Shown: positions 1 through 8,240, numbered from the stretch's first letter. The stretch: 64,000 nucleotides of DNA from DASTPP01 sp035762175 (GCA_035762175.1 DASTPP010000146.1:1-64000); one strand, 5' to 3'. Numbers and translations are program-made. The notes: a model not told the origin generated them from the letters alone.

Positions 1-1
1 C

Positions 2-625
2 GGCGCGGGCGGCGGCGAGGCCGGCGCAGGCGGTGCGGGCGGCGCGGAGGCGGGCGCGGGCGGCGCAGGCGGCGCCGGGGGCGGGGCAGGCGGCGGGGGC
101 GCGGTCGCGCCCGTCATCAACGAGCTCGTCTTCAACCCGCCCGGCACCGACGTGGGCTGCTTTGCCGAGCTCAAGGGCACCCCGAGCGCCTCGCTCGCGG
201 GCTTCGTGCTACGCGCCATCAATGGCAACGGCGGCGCCCTTATCTTCGAAATCTTGTTCACGGCCGAGCACGCCTTCGACGAAAACGGCTACTTCGTCGT
301 GGCGCAAGACGCGAACGTCGTGCTGCCGCCGGGCGCGGCCTTCATCATCAACCCCGTCATCGACTTGCAGAACGGCCCCGACAACCTGACGCTGGTCGAT
401 CCGGCGGGGGTGACCGTCGATGCCCTCGGCTATTCGGACGCCACCGGCGCCTTCAACCCGCCCAACATCTTCTTGGGCGAGGGCACCTTCGCGCTCCAAC
501 CCCTCGGGACGAGTGCGGCCGGTAGCCTGTCGCGTCTGCCCGACGGCGCCGACGCCAACAACAACAGCATCGACTTCGGCGTCGGCCTGCGGACGCCGGG
601 CGCGGCGAACGTGGTCGGCGGCTGA
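2..625 (+). CDS. Lamin-tail-domain-like surface protein, C-terminal part
   Basis: The frame is open from the window edge, so the start is missing. About 38 residues of Gly/Ala/Glu linker are followed by a domain of roughly 165 residues beginning VAPVINELVFNPPGTD and ending near SLSRLPDG..DFGVGLRTPGAAN. The opening (INELVxNPPGTD), the central GYFVVAQD and the closing SLSRLPDG...TPGAAN blocks are typical of lamin-tail domains (LTD) found in secreted bacterial proteins. Such domains usually sit at the end of exported or surface multidomain proteins, and the Gly/Ala-rich linker fits that. No enzymatic motif is visible in the part present. LTD assignment is from motif memory and is fairly sure; the function of the whole protein cannot be told without its N-terminus. 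Confidence 0.75.
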   Translation, partial: GAGGGEAGAGGAGGAEAGAGGAGGAGGGAGGGGAVAPVINELVFNPPGTDVGCFAELKGTPSASLAGFVLRAINGNGGALIFEILFTAEHAFDENGYFVVAQDANVVLPPGAAFIINPVIDLQNGPDNLTLVDPAGVTVDALGYSDATGAFNPPNIFLGEGTFALQPLGTSAAGSLSRLPDGADANNNSIDFGVGLRTPGAANVVGG

Positions 626-629
626 CCGT

Positions 630-708
630 CTCGGGCCGGCCGACTTTCCGCTTTCGCGCATGAGGCCACCCGCCGGCCGCCCGCGGACACTGGCCCGGCC
701 GGCCCGAG
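630..708. terminator. Long inverted repeat between converging genes
   Basis: CTCGGGCCGGCC at 630-641 is repeated in perfect reverse complement at 697-708, with a 55-nt spacer. It lies between the end of the LTD protein (625) and the end of the minus-strand hydrolase remnant (719), where a bidirectional terminator is expected. There is no T run, so intrinsic termination is not certain. Confidence 0.35.
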
Positions 709-718
709 GCCTTGGCGG

Positions 719-1065
719 CTAGAGCCGCCCCTCTTCGAGCCAGCGCCGCTGCCAGGGCACCGCCGGCGCCCGGCGCCGGGCCGTCGGCGGCGCCGTCGCG
801 GGCGTCATGCCGAGCCAGGCCCCGAGGCTACGGTAGGCCTCTTGGCGATCGGTCTCGGTGAGCTGGTCGAAGAACGGGCCGTGGTTGCCGCCGGGGGCGA
901 CGAAGCGTTTGACCTCGGTCGAGGCGCCGGGGTCGAGGGCGCCCGCCGTCCAGGGGTCGAGCTCGCATCGCGATCGCCGACCACGCCGTCGATCTCGGCC
1001 CCGGCGCGGGCGCTGCCGGCGGCCACGCTGTCGCGGGCGCCGCCGGCGGCCACGCTGTCGCGGGC
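719..1065 (-). pseudogene. Decayed alpha/beta hydrolase, C-terminal remnant
   Basis: Reading on the minus strand, the last 75 residues (CELDPWTAGALDPG... then VKRFVAPGGNHGPFFDQL ... YRSLGAWLG) look like the end of an alpha/beta hydrolase: the catalytic His would be in GGNHGPFF. The preceding stretch that looks natural (ARAGAEIDGVVGDRD) is in another frame, so a frameshift falls near 965. Upstream of that the sequence dissolves into 27-bp and 54-bp tandem repeats and no catalytic Ser domain is present. This is either a genuine remnant or a gene damaged by assembly error plus repeat expansion. The ending at TAG (721-719) is convincing; the rest is not an intact gene. Confidence 0.5.
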
Positions 1066-1200
1066 GGCGCTGCTCGGGGCGAATCGTTTTGAGAGGTATG
1101 TCACACCGTGTCCGCCGCCGGCGCTGCTCGGGGCGAATCGTTTTGAGAGGTATGTCACCGCGCCGCCGTCGGCGCTGCTCGGCGCTTGTCGTCAAGGGTA
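1015..1200. repeat. Nested 27-bp and 54-bp tandem repeats
   Basis: A 27-bp unit containing GGCCACGCTGTCGCGGGC occurs twice at about 1015-1065. It is followed by a 54-bp unit (twice 27) that starts GGCGCTGCTCGGGGCG and contains AATCGTTTTGAGAGGTATG: copy 1 at 1066-1119, copy 2 at 1120-1170 and a diverged partial copy from 1171. The AT-containing core is unlike the surrounding DNA. The array separates the hydrolase remnant from the acyltransferase at 1364. Confidence 0.7.
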
Positions 1201-1363
1201 TGCTCGCGCGGCCGAAGAAAAAGTGCTTGCGCGCGGCAATGCGCCTTGCGCAGAATAGTTAACCAATTACGTCGCGGGTGTCGCGACGTGCGCGCGCGCC
1301 CCTGGTCGGCGATGGGGGCGCGAGGCGGGGGTGTGCTTTGCGCCGGTGCCGGGGGTCCGAGCC

Positions 1364-2071
1364 ATGCTTTCTACGTTGGTTTTGAAGGTCAAACGTGCCG
1401 AGAGCCCGCCCTACGCCTTGGCCAAGAGCGCGGCCAAGGCGGCGCTGGCCCTCGAGCTGCCGCTGCCGGGGTCGGTGCGGCCGGCGGTCTTGGCGCTGCA
1501 CCGGGCCGGGCGGGCGGTCGAGGCGGCGGTGAGCGAGGCGCGAGCGGTCGTCTACGCGCGGCCCGTCTGCCGCAGCCTCTGCGCGTCGGCGGGCGCGCGC
1601 TTGCGCGTCGCGCGGGTACCCGAGGTGTCGGGCAACGTCCAGATGCACCTCGGCGACGACGTGGTGCTCTCCGGGGTACTGGGCGTGAAGGGCGGCCGCG
1701 CGGTCGACGCGCCCGAGCTGCGAATCGGCAACCGGGTCTTCATCGGGCACCGGGTGACGTTCTCGATCGGCCGCAGCGTGGTGGTCGAAGACGACGTGCT
1801 CATCGCGCAGGGCTGCTTCATTGCCGACAACAGCGGGCACCCGCTCGACGCCGAGGCGCGGGCGGCCGGGCGGCCCGTCGACCCCGACGACGTGCGGCCG
1901 GTGCGCATCTGCCGCAAGGCCTGGGTCGGCCGGGGCGCCGTCATCCTGCCCGGGGTGACCGTCGGCGAGGGCGCCATCGTCGGCGCCGGCAGCGTGGTCA
2001 CGCGCGACGTGCCGCCCTTCGGCGTGTGCGTCGGCAACCCCGGCCGCGTGCTCGATCGCCGGGCCGGGTAG
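1364..2071 (+). CDS. Hexapeptide-repeat (LbH) acyltransferase
   Basis: A 235-residue protein. The N-terminal 75 residues are helical and Ala/Arg-rich. The C-terminal 160 residues form a left-handed beta-helix of hexapeptide repeats (LRIGNRVFIGHRVTFSI, VVVEDDVLIAQGCFIADN, AWVGRGAVILPGVTVGEGAIVGAGSVVTRDVP) and end in the family-typical VGNPGRVL. CFIADNSGHPLD supplies the catalytic-type His seen in maltose/galactoside O-acetyltransferases. It probably acetylates a sugar or cell-surface polysaccharide using acetyl-CoA in the cytoplasm. ATG 1364 is preferred to an in-frame GTG at 1331, whose extra eleven residues do not look natural. No partner gene nearby tells the substrate. Confidence 0.85.
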   Translation: MLSTLVLKVKRAESPPYALAKSAAKAALALELPLPGSVRPAVLALHRAGRAVEAAVSEARAVVYARPVCRSLCASAGARLRVARVPEVSGNVQMHLGDDVVLSGVLGVKGGRAVDAPELRIGNRVFIGHRVTFSIGRSVVVEDDVLIAQGCFIADNSGHPLDAEARAAGRPVDPDDVRPVRICRKAWVGRGAVILPGVTVGEGAIVGAGSVVTRDVPPFGVCVGNPGRVLDRRAG

Positions 2072-2123
2072 CGCGCCTCGGCCGCACCGTCCGTCGGCTC
2101 GGCACCAGCCCCGGTGGGGCGGC

Positions 2124-3437
2124 TCAACCCACGAGGGGCGACAAGAGGCACGCCGCCTCGCGCCCGGCGGCGCTCGTGGCGAGGCGCTCGTAGAGCTTGA
2201 AGCCGTTTTCGCCGTTCGTGAAGATCACGATCGCGCGGCGCGCGGCGAGGTCGGCCAAGACGAAGTTCTGCACCGAGCGGTTGTTGCCCCAGTGCCACGC
2301 GTAGCCCGGCGCGCGATCGCCTCGCGCCGCCACGTGGTCGTGCTCGAGCCCCCAGCCGAGGCCCCAACTGAGCCCCGGGCTCACGCGCACCTGCGGCGTC
2401 AGCATCGCGCGGCGGGTGCTTTCGCGCAGCGCCCCCGCGGCGCCCGGGCCGCCGACGGGCGCGCCGAGCACGTGCGCCATGAAGCGCGCGTAGTCGGCGA
2501 CGGTCGTGTAGAGCGACGCCGCGGCGTTGGGCAGCAGCATCGCGGGGGGCGCGGAGACGGGCAAGACGTACTCGGGCGCCGGCCCCGGCTTCGGAAAGGA
2601 TGCCGCGGCGCCGCGCACCGCGTCGTCGTACGTCCAGTCTTCGAGCGGCTTGCCCGACGCGTCCGCCTGCGCCTGAAGTTTGCGCCCCGCCGGCGCGACC
2701 GTCTCGCTCACCTCGCCGTCGCCCAGGTGCCCGGCCGCCAGCCGCCCCTCGTAGGCGGGGCGCCAAACGTAGCTCGAGTCGCCCATGCCGAGCGGCCTCA
2801 GCACCGCGTCGCGCGCCCACGCCCCGAAGGGGCGCCCGACGAGGCGTTCGACGACGCGCTGCAAATAAAACACGCCCTCGCCCGAGTACGAGAAGCGCTC
2901 GCCCGGGGCGAACTTCGGCACGAGCGGCCCGATCGCGCGACGCCAGTTCGGCAGGCCGCTCGTGTGCGACAGCACGTGGCGCGCCGTCACCGCCTTCGCC
3001 CGGGGCTCGCTGACCTCGGGCAGCGGCAGGTACTCGCTCAGGGGCCGGTCGAGATCGAGCGCGCCGGCGTCGACCAGCCCGAGCACCCCCCAGGCGAAGA
3101 CCGGCTTGCCGAGCGAGGCACCTTCGAAGACTGTCTCGGGGGCGATCGGTTCGGCCCGCCCGAGGCGCCGAACCCCGGCGCCATGCGACCAGATCACCGC
3201 GTCTCGCTCGACGACGGCCAAGGCAACGCCGGGCACGCCCGTGAGCGTCAAGAGCCGCGGAATGCCCGCGAGCACGGCCTCGCTCGGCACCCACCCCGCC
3301 CGGGGCGGCGGGCGGGCCGGCGCGGCCGCTGCCCCCGGCTCGCGCCGCGCGCCCGCGCACCCGGCGAGGGCGGCGGTCGCGGCGAAGAAGGCGCGGCGGT
3401 CGACAGCAGGGGGCGGGGGGGAGCTCGGAAGGGGCAT
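2124..3437 (-). CDS. Serine hydrolase, beta-lactamase class C family, lipoprotein
   Basis: Predicted 437-residue exported enzyme. The N-terminus has a twin-arginine-like VDRRAFF followed by a hydrophobic stretch and a lipobox-like LAGC, so Tat export and lipidation are likely. The SxxK nucleophile motif is SLGK within FEGASLGKP, the tyrosine motif region is FSYSGEGVFYLQ and the third motif region is HWGNNRS. HVLSHTSGLPNW is the hallmark of the beta-lactamase/DD-peptidase (PF00144) family. Members act on peptidoglycan peptides, beta-lactams or esters; nothing here decides which. ATG 3437 places the RR motif about 15 residues in; a longer in-frame start at 3488 adds non-signal sequence. It converges on the acyltransferase at 2071. 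Confidence 0.88.
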   Translation of the reverse strand: MPLPSSPPPPAVDRRAFFAATAALAGCAGARREPGAAAAPARPPPRAGWVPSEAVLAGIPRLLTLTGVPGVALAVVERDAVIWSHGAGVRRLGRAEPIAPETVFEGASLGKPVFAWGVLGLVDAGALDLDRPLSEYLPLPEVSEPRAKAVTARHVLSHTSGLPNWRRAIGPLVPKFAPGERFSYSGEGVFYLQRVVERLVGRPFGAWARDAVLRPLGMGDSSYVWRPAYEGRLAAGHLGDGEVSETVAPAGRKLQAQADASGKPLEDWTYDDAVRGAAASFPKPGPAPEYVLPVSAPPAMLLPNAAASLYTTVADYARFMAHVLGAPVGGPGAAGALRESTRRAMLTPQVRVSPGLSWGLGWGLEHDHVAARGDRAPGYAWHWGNNRSVQNFVLADLAARRAIVIFTNGENGFKLYERLATSAAGREAACLLSPLVG

Positions 3438-3537
3438 GAGGGGGTGGGGCGAAGCCGGCGGAGGGCCCGCGTCACTCCTTCGACACACCCGCCGGCACGG
3501 CGCGCCTCGTGCACCTCGGGGCGGTGCGGTTAGGGGT

Positions 3538-3873
3538 TCAGCCGTAGAAGGGCGTCTTCGGCAACGGCACCGAGCGCCGTCGCCCGATCTCGCGGACGCG
3601 CAACGAGATCGAGCGAATCATGAGCACGGCCAGGACGGCCGCGGCGGCGGTCAAAAGGGCGCTGATCGCGTGGAGCACCGAGAAGCTCGAGCCATCGCTT
3701 CGAGGGGCGAACCTCGCGAAGAGCAACGAGGCGCTCCACGTCAGGGCCCCGCCCCAAGCCCAACCATGGGCGCCATGGTCTCGAGAGATGCGCTCCTTGT
3801 CAATCGCCGCGTAGGTACTTCCTCGCGTGCGAAGGAGGCCGGCGGGGCCCTTCGAGCCGAAAGGCCCGGTCAT
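3538..3873 (-). CDS. Small membrane protein, two predicted TM segments
   Basis: About 111 residues. GWAWGGALTWSASLLFARF and ALLTAAAAVLAVLMIRSIS are two plausible membrane helices, followed by a basic tail (RVREIGRRRSVPLPKTPFYG) that would sit in the cytoplasm. No family recognised. The start is uncertain: ATG 3873 gives a soluble 50-residue N-terminus, and the frame is open further upstream to 4026 with natural-looking sequence (ECPGGSSEIAPWSYPSG). Its first bases overlap the 3' part of the lipoprotein frame that follows, in another frame, which suggests one of the two is damaged or mis-ended. Confidence 0.5.
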   Translation of the reverse strand: MTGPFGSKGPAGLLRTRGSTYAAIDKERISRDHGAHGWAWGGALTWSASLLFARFAPRSDGSSFSVLHAISALLTAAAAVLAVLMIRSISLRVREIGRRRSVPLPKTPFYG

Positions 3874-4507
3874 CGGCCGGCGGCCCGAGGGGTACGACCA
3901 GGGCGCGATCTCGCTCGAGCCGCCCGGGCATTCCGCCTGGTAAGCCCTGCGCCCCGCCCTCGCTCGAGGGGGGCGCTCGGCTGCGCCGTCGCCTCGACCC
4001 CCAAGGGCCCCATGAACGCACCGCACGCCTTCGCGATTTCGCCACCCTCGGCCAGGGCCTCGAGCAGCATTTTCTGCGGCATGCCAGCCGTGGCGGCCCG
4101 GCTAAATAAAAAATGACGAATTTCTGGAGGATCGTGCCGCAGACGTTTTGGGCCTCCCGAGAGCATTCCTCTTGCGCCTGCGACAAGGTGCAACCTTGCT
4201 TTATGCAGGTCGTGCCCAATACGGAGTCAGGGTGGTTACAGTATTGTACGATCGAGCAACCCGATGCGATGGCAGACTCTGGCGTATCGCTCGGAACCTT
4301 TTCTCCGGCGGGCCTCGCGACGGCCGCTGGCCACTCGCCGGCATCCGCCCCGCTACGAGCAGCTTCTTCGGGAGCCAGAAGCTCACTTTCGACCGTACCG
4401 CCGGTGAGGTCAGTAGCCCCTGAGCCGGGCTCGTCCGCGGCGCCGCAGGCGCTCAGCGCCATGGCCAAGCTGACAGAGAAAAGGGATACAAAGTTCGTTC
4501 GGCTCAT
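3800..4507 (-). CDS. Cys-containing lipoprotein of unknown function, uncertain C-terminus
   Basis: The start at ATG 4507 is well supported by AAAGGAGAAG seven bases upstream. The N-terminus MSRTNFVSLFSVSLAMALSA is a signal peptide ending in the lipobox SACG. The mature part has about 110 natural residues with six cysteines (CSIVQYCNHPDSVLGTTC, QGCTLSQAQEEC, NVCGT), a pattern suggesting disulfides in the envelope. After NVCGTILQKFVIFYLAG the frame becomes Arg-rich and loses natural composition until the stop at 3800, so the true end may be a frameshift near 4080-4100, beside a locally AT-rich stretch. In that stretch another frame reads AGMPQKMLLEALAEGGEIAK, possibly the real continuation. GC content is lower than in neighbouring genes. 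Function unknown. Confidence 0.6.
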   Translation of the reverse strand: MSRTNFVSLFSVSLAMALSACGAADEPGSGATDLTGGTVESELLAPEEAARSGADAGEWPAAVARPAGEKVPSDTPESAIASGCSIVQYCNHPDSVLGTTCIKQGCTLSQAQEECSREAQNVCGTILQKFVIFYLAGPPRLACRRKCCSRPWPRVAKSRRRAVRSWGPWGSRRRRSRAPPSSEGGAQGLPGGMPGRLERDRALVVPLGPPADDRAFRLEGPRRPPSHARKYLRGD

Positions 4508-5059
4508 CGGTCTTCTCCTTTGCTGTTGCGGACGATGGCGAGGGGCGGGCGCTGCCACCTTCTGCGGCTCGGTGCGGGAGGTCGACGAGGACCGCCGCAC
4601 CAACGTTCATTCGCCCCGACCGAGCGCCGATCCGCCGCGCTCGCTCCAAGAGGTGGGCACCGGCGCCCGCCGATGTGACGCATGTCTGCCGAGAAAAGTA
4701 GACGCCCCCGGGCGGGCGAGACCCTAATCGTAGTTTTTCGTTGCAGCCGAGCGCTCGGGTGCACCTCCGGCGCTCTGCCACCCGATCGTACGACGCGCGC
4801 GATGTCGGCGCCCGCTGCCGACCGCCCAGTTTCTCTTCGGGCAGCGCGAGAACGTGGCAGCGACGTACCCCTCGCTGGTCGGGGCGGTGCGGGCGCCGCG
4901 GCGCAAGCGCGCTCCGGGCGGCGAGGGCGGCGGCGGAGGGCCTGGCGACGGGCCGTCGGGCGAGAGGCCGGTCGACGGGGCCAGATAGGAGACGCTCGGG
5001 TGCTCAGGGCGGAGGCCGGGGCGAACGGGGCGCTTCGCTGCCGGCCGCGCGCGCGAGCG
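4508..5059. other. Gene-free stretch with the lipoprotein promoter region
   Basis: 552 bases between the start of the lipoprotein (4507) and the end of the XRE regulator (5060). No frame here has natural composition. It must contain the promoter for the minus-strand lipoprotein, and the segment 4660-4745 is less GC-rich than its surroundings, but no clear -35/-10 pair can be picked. Confidence 0.5.
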
Positions 5060-5878
5060 TTACGACGCCGCGGCGGCGAGGGCGCGGCACGCTCGCTCGG
5101 TCGCATCGTCGAGGGGGAAGTAGCTCTCGATGCGCAAGTCTTCGAGGGCGACGCTCTGCGGGGCGTTGAAGACGGTGAGCGTCGTCAGAAAGGCGAGCTC
5201 GAGATCGTCGCGGCGCATGCGCACCGTCAGGGTCGGCTCGCTCGGGGCGGAGAAGTCGGGCTGACGAAAGGAGCGGGGCACGCCCGGGTACTCGAAGAGC
5301 GAGCCGATGAGGGCGGCGAGGCCCTCGTCGGTGGGGCGCTCGAGGGCCTCGCGGTGCAGGCGCGAGACGAGCAGGCGGGCGGTGCGCTCCCAGTCGGTGA
5401 TGAAGGGGCGGCAGAGGCGCGGGTCGAAGACGATGCGGAAGGCGTTGACGGGCGGGGCGAGGGCCGCGGGGTCGGCGACCATGGCGGCGAGCAGGCGGGT
5501 CGCGCCCTCGTTCGAGCGGACGACGTCGTAGGCGCGGTCCATCACGACGAGGGGGAAGGGCTCTTGCTGCCGCATCATGCGCCCGATGGCCTGCTCGACC
5601 GCCGGGGGCAGGCCGGGGCCCTCGCCGTCTTGGTCGAACTCGGCGCCGAAGCCGGCCGCGCCGAGCATCACGTTCTGGTCGCGCAGGGGCACGCCGAGGG
5701 TGGCGCCGAGGCGCAAGACCATCTCGCGGCTCGGCTTGGCGCGCCCGGTCTCGAGAAAGCTCACGTGGCGCGAGGACACGTCGGCGGCGAGCGCGAGATC
5801 GAGCTGGCTGAGGCCGCGGCGCGTGCGCCAATGGCGGAGCAACACCGAAAAGAGGCCCGCCCCATGCCGCTCGACCAT
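5060..5878 (-). CDS. XRE-family regulator with MmyB-like ligand-binding domain
   Basis: A 272-residue regulator. Residues 9-65 are a helix-turn-helix of the XRE type (LLRHWRTRRGLSQLDLALAA, then SSRHVSFLETGRAKPSREMV). The rest matches the MmyB-like ligand-binding domain: PFPLVVMDRAYDVVRSNEGA, a PVNAFRIVFDP segment and the ending FFP/YFPLDDATERACRAL. Proteins of this type repress a divergently transcribed oxidoreductase or hydrolase gene and their own gene. Here the neighbour is an alpha/beta hydrolase starting at 6102, and the gap holds four copies of a palindrome (5914-6066) that are the probable binding sites. The ATG at 5878 is the first start giving the full HTH. Confidence 0.92.
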   Translation of the reverse strand: MVERHGAGLFSVLLRHWRTRRGLSQLDLALAADVSSRHVSFLETGRAKPSREMVLRLGATLGVPLRDQNVMLGAAGFGAEFDQDGEGPGLPPAVEQAIGRMMRQQEPFPLVVMDRAYDVVRSNEGATRLLAAMVADPAALAPPVNAFRIVFDPRLCRPFITDWERTARLLVSRLHREALERPTDEGLAALIGSLFEYPGVPRSFRQPDFSAPSEPTLTVRMRRDDLELAFLTTLTVFNAPQSVALEDLRIESYFPLDDATERACRALAAAAS

Positions 5879-5913
5879 GCGCGAACTCTAGCCGGCCGCG
5901 GCGGGCCTGTCGC

Positions 5914-6066
5914 TTACCTCGCGGGGTAATGGCGGCGGGCTCGTCGCTTACCTCGCCAGGTAATGGCCGAGCGGCGCCGCCCCCTTCGCCGGGGCGTGGC
6001 GGGCGGGGTCGCCGCCACGTTCGGCAGGTAATGGCGCGAGGCCCCTTTGCTTACCTCGGCAGGTAA
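5914..6066. promoter_or_regulatory. Four-site palindromic operator array, TTACCT-N4-AGGTAA
   Basis: Four sites lie in the 223-bp divergent gap. Site 1 at 5914-5929 is TTACCTCGCGGGGTAA (one mismatch). Site 2 at 5948-5963 is TTACCTCGCCAGGTAA (perfect). Site 3 at 6016-6031 keeps only the right half (CGGCAGGTAA). Site 4 at 6051-6066 is TTACCTCGGCAGGTAA (perfect). Each is followed by TGG. Spacings are 34, 68 (2x34) and 35 bp. The outermost sites sit about 35 bp upstream of the two start codons (5878 and 6102). This is the expected arrangement for autoregulation plus control of the hydrolase by the XRE protein; binding itself is inference. Confidence 0.8.
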
Positions 6067-6101
6067 TGGCGGGCGCGGGCGCGGGGCGTATCGTTGGTGG
6101 C

Positions 6102-7073
6102 ATGACGAACGCGACCACGCTCCGCACCGATGACGCCCCCCGCACCCCCGCCGGCTCGCCGGCCTCGCCCTCCGAGCGCGACGTGCTCGCCGCGCTGGCG
6201 GCGGGCCCCCACCGCAGGCTCGACGTCGGCCACAGCAAGCTCGCCTACTGGCGCTTCGGCCGGGGCCCCGACGTCGTGTTCGTGCACGGCTGGCCGCTGC
6301 ACGCGGCGACCTTCCGGCGCATCGTGCCCGCGCTCGCCCGCGACTTCACCTGCCACCTCATCGACTTGCCCTTCGTCGGCCGCACCGAATCGAAGCCCGG
6401 CGCGCCCGTCGGCCTCCGCGAGCACGCCGACACCGTGCGCGCGGCCGTCGACGCGCTCGGCCTCACCCGCTACGCCTTCGTCGCCCACGACAGCGGCGGG
6501 GTCTTCACGCGGCTCGTCGCGGCCGACGACGCGCGCGTCGTGGGGCAGGTGCTCGGCAACACCGAGATACCCGGGCATGTGCCGCCGATGCTCAAGGTCT
6601 ACGCGATCGCCGCGCGCCTGCCCGGGGGGTCTTCGCTCTTGCGCTCGTCGATGCACCTCGGCCCCATGCGCCGCTCGGTGCTCGGCTTCGGGGGCTGCTT
6701 CACCGACCCCTGGTCGGTCGAGGGTGAGTTCGGCGACCTCTTCGTTCGGCCCATGCTGACCTCGCCGGCGGTGATGGCGGGCCAGTCCAAGCTCTTGAAC
6801 CACCTCGACTTCCGCGTCGTCGGGCGCCTGCCCGAGGTGCACGCGCGCACGCGGTCGCCGGCGCTGCTCGTCTGGGGCGCCGACGACCCGTGGTTCCCCC
6901 TGGCGAAGGCGCGCGCGATGCTGCCGCAGTTCGGCGGGGGCGCCGAGATCCGCGAGATCGCGGGGGGCAAGCTCTTCGCCCACGAAGACCACCCCGAGGC
7001 GTTCGTCGCGCATGCGAGGCCCTTCCTGCTCGACTGCTTCGCGTCCGCCTCGGGGCCCAAGGCCGTCGCGTAG
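6102..7073 (+). CDS. Alpha/beta hydrolase under XRE-regulator control
   Basis: A 323-residue single-domain alpha/beta hydrolase. The oxyanion HG motif is FVHGWPLHAATF, the nucleophile elbow is AHDSGGVF (Ser where haloalkane dehalogenases have Asp-Trp), the acid is in WGADDPWFPL and the catalytic His is in FAHEDHPEAF. This suggests an esterase, lactonase or C-C hydrolase rather than a dehalogenase. ATG 6102 is chosen because the alternative ATG at 6066 lies inside operator site 4 and adds a Gly-rich non-conserved stretch. The promoter must overlap operator sites 3 and 4, so the gene is probably repressed by the divergent XRE protein until a small ligand, perhaps its substrate or product, is present. 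Confidence 0.88.
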   Translation: MTNATTLRTDDAPRTPAGSPASPSERDVLAALAAGPHRRLDVGHSKLAYWRFGRGPDVVFVHGWPLHAATFRRIVPALARDFTCHLIDLPFVGRTESKPGAPVGLREHADTVRAAVDALGLTRYAFVAHDSGGVFTRLVAADDARVVGQVLGNTEIPGHVPPMLKVYAIAARLPGGSSLLRSSMHLGPMRRSVLGFGGCFTDPWSVEGEFGDLFVRPMLTSPAVMAGQSKLLNHLDFRVVGRLPEVHARTRSPALLVWGADDPWFPLAKARAMLPQFGGGAEIREIAGGKLFAHEDHPEAFVAHARPFLLDCFASASGPKAVA

Positions 7074-7083
7074 CGTGCCCGCA

Positions 7084-8121
7084 TTACGTGCCAGCGGGCG
7101 GCGTCGACCCGTCGGGCGGGGCTCCCGACGCGGCCGGCGGCGCCGACCCGGCGGGCGGGGCTCCCGGCCCGGCGGGCGGCGTCGACCCGGCCGGCGGGCT
7201 CGACTTGGCCGGTGGCGCCGACCCGCCGGGCGGGGGCCCCACGCCCTTCGCCCCGAGCGCCGCGAGCAGCTCGGCGCCGAAGCGCTGCACCTTCGCCTCG
7301 CCGAGGCCGTAGATGGCGCGCAGCTCGTCGAGGCTCTTCGGGCGGGCGCGGGCGAGCGCCTCGAGCGTGCGGTCGGGGCAGATGAGGTAGACGGGCGTTC
7401 GGTTCGCCTGCGAGTAGTCGCGGCGCCAGGCCTTCAGCCCGGCGACGACCTTCTTTTCGTCGCGCGTCAGCGGCGGCGCGATCGGGGGCGGCGCGGCGCG
7501 CTTGCGCTTGGGGGCGGAGGCCTCGTCGGGCCTCGGCGCGAGCGTGGCGCGGGCGAGGGCCTCGGCCCAGCGGCCCTCGGCCTCGAGGCGGGCCTTGAGC
7601 GCCTCGTACACGCGCAGCACCCAGCGGGCGTCGGCGGCGGCGTAGGCGAGCTGCTCGGCCGAGAGCGGGCGCTTGCGCCAGGCCGAGCGCTGCAGGGCCT
7701 TGTCGGGCGCCGAGCCGAAGAGCGCGTTCGCCACGTCGGCGAGGGCGTAGGCGGGCAGCTCGAGCGCCTCGCGCGCGAGCCGCAGCGTGTCGACGAGGCC
7801 GGGCGGGCGCAGGCCGACGGCGGCGAGCACCGTCGCGTCGAAGGGCGCGTTGTGCGCCACGAGCCGCCTCGCCGGCGCCTCGACGAAGGGGCGCAAGAGG
7901 GCGAGGTCGACCGCGTGCGCGTCGACGACGAGCGCCTCGCCCGAGGGCGCCGTGAGCTGCACGAGCGAGAGGCGCTGGCGCTTGCCCGTCGCGTCCCAGT
8001 CGGTCTCCGTGTCGAAGCCGAGCAGGAGCTCGGCCTCGAGCCGCGCGAGCGCGTCGCGCACCTCGTCCTCGGTCGCGACGTAGCGGTAGCCGGGGGCGGG
8101 AGGGGCGGCGGGGTCGGCCAC
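7084..8121 (-). CDS. rnd: RNase D-like 3'-5' exonuclease with HRDC domain
   Basis: About 345 residues. The DEDD exonuclease motifs are all present: GFDTETDWD (DxE), LVAHNAPFDATVL (NxxxD) and YAAADARWVLRVY (YxxxD). An HRDC domain follows (VVAGLKAWRRDYSQ ... TLEALARARPKSLDEL), then a 50-residue Pro/Gly/Ser tail of degenerate PPAGS repeats. RNase D trims tRNA precursors in the cytoplasm. No ATG fits the start; GTG 8121 is the simplest choice and a TTG at 8160 lies inside a 44-bp tandem repeat. It converges on the alpha/beta hydrolase, with only ten bases between the two stops. Confidence 0.85.
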   Translation of the reverse strand: MADPAAPPAPGYRYVATEDEVRDALARLEAELLLGFDTETDWDATGKRQRLSLVQLTAPSGEALVVDAHAVDLALLRPFVEAPARRLVAHNAPFDATVLAAVGLRPPGLVDTLRLAREALELPAYALADVANALFGSAPDKALQRSAWRKRPLSAEQLAYAAADARWVLRVYEALKARLEAEGRWAEALARATLAPRPDEASAPKRKRAAPPPIAPPLTRDEKKVVAGLKAWRRDYSQANRTPVYLICPDRTLEALARARPKSLDELRAIYGLGEAKVQRFGAELLAALGAKGVGPPPGGSAPPAKSSPPAGSTPPAGPGAPPAGSAPPAASGAPPDGSTPPAGT

Positions 8122-8140
8122 GGCGACCCGGGGATTGACG

Positions 8141-8240
8141 CCGCCCGGGCCCGTCGTCAACCGCGTCGCGCTCGGCCGACGCGCCCGCCCGGGCCCGTCG
8201 TCAACCGCGCCGCGCTCGGCCGGCGCGCCCGCCCGGGCCC
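8141..8240. repeat. 44-bp tandem repeat upstream of the RNase D gene
   Basis: The unit beginning CCGCCCGGGCCCGTCGTCAA occurs at 8141, 8185 and (partly) 8229, an exact 44-bp period with only a few substitutions. It covers the likely leader of the RNase D gene and makes its start codon ambiguous. Confidence 0.75.

Noticed and set aside
4682..5929. Long plus-strand frame opposite the XRE gene
   Set aside because: Antisense shadow in GC-rich DNA; the minus-strand frame has a full HTH and ligand-binding domain.
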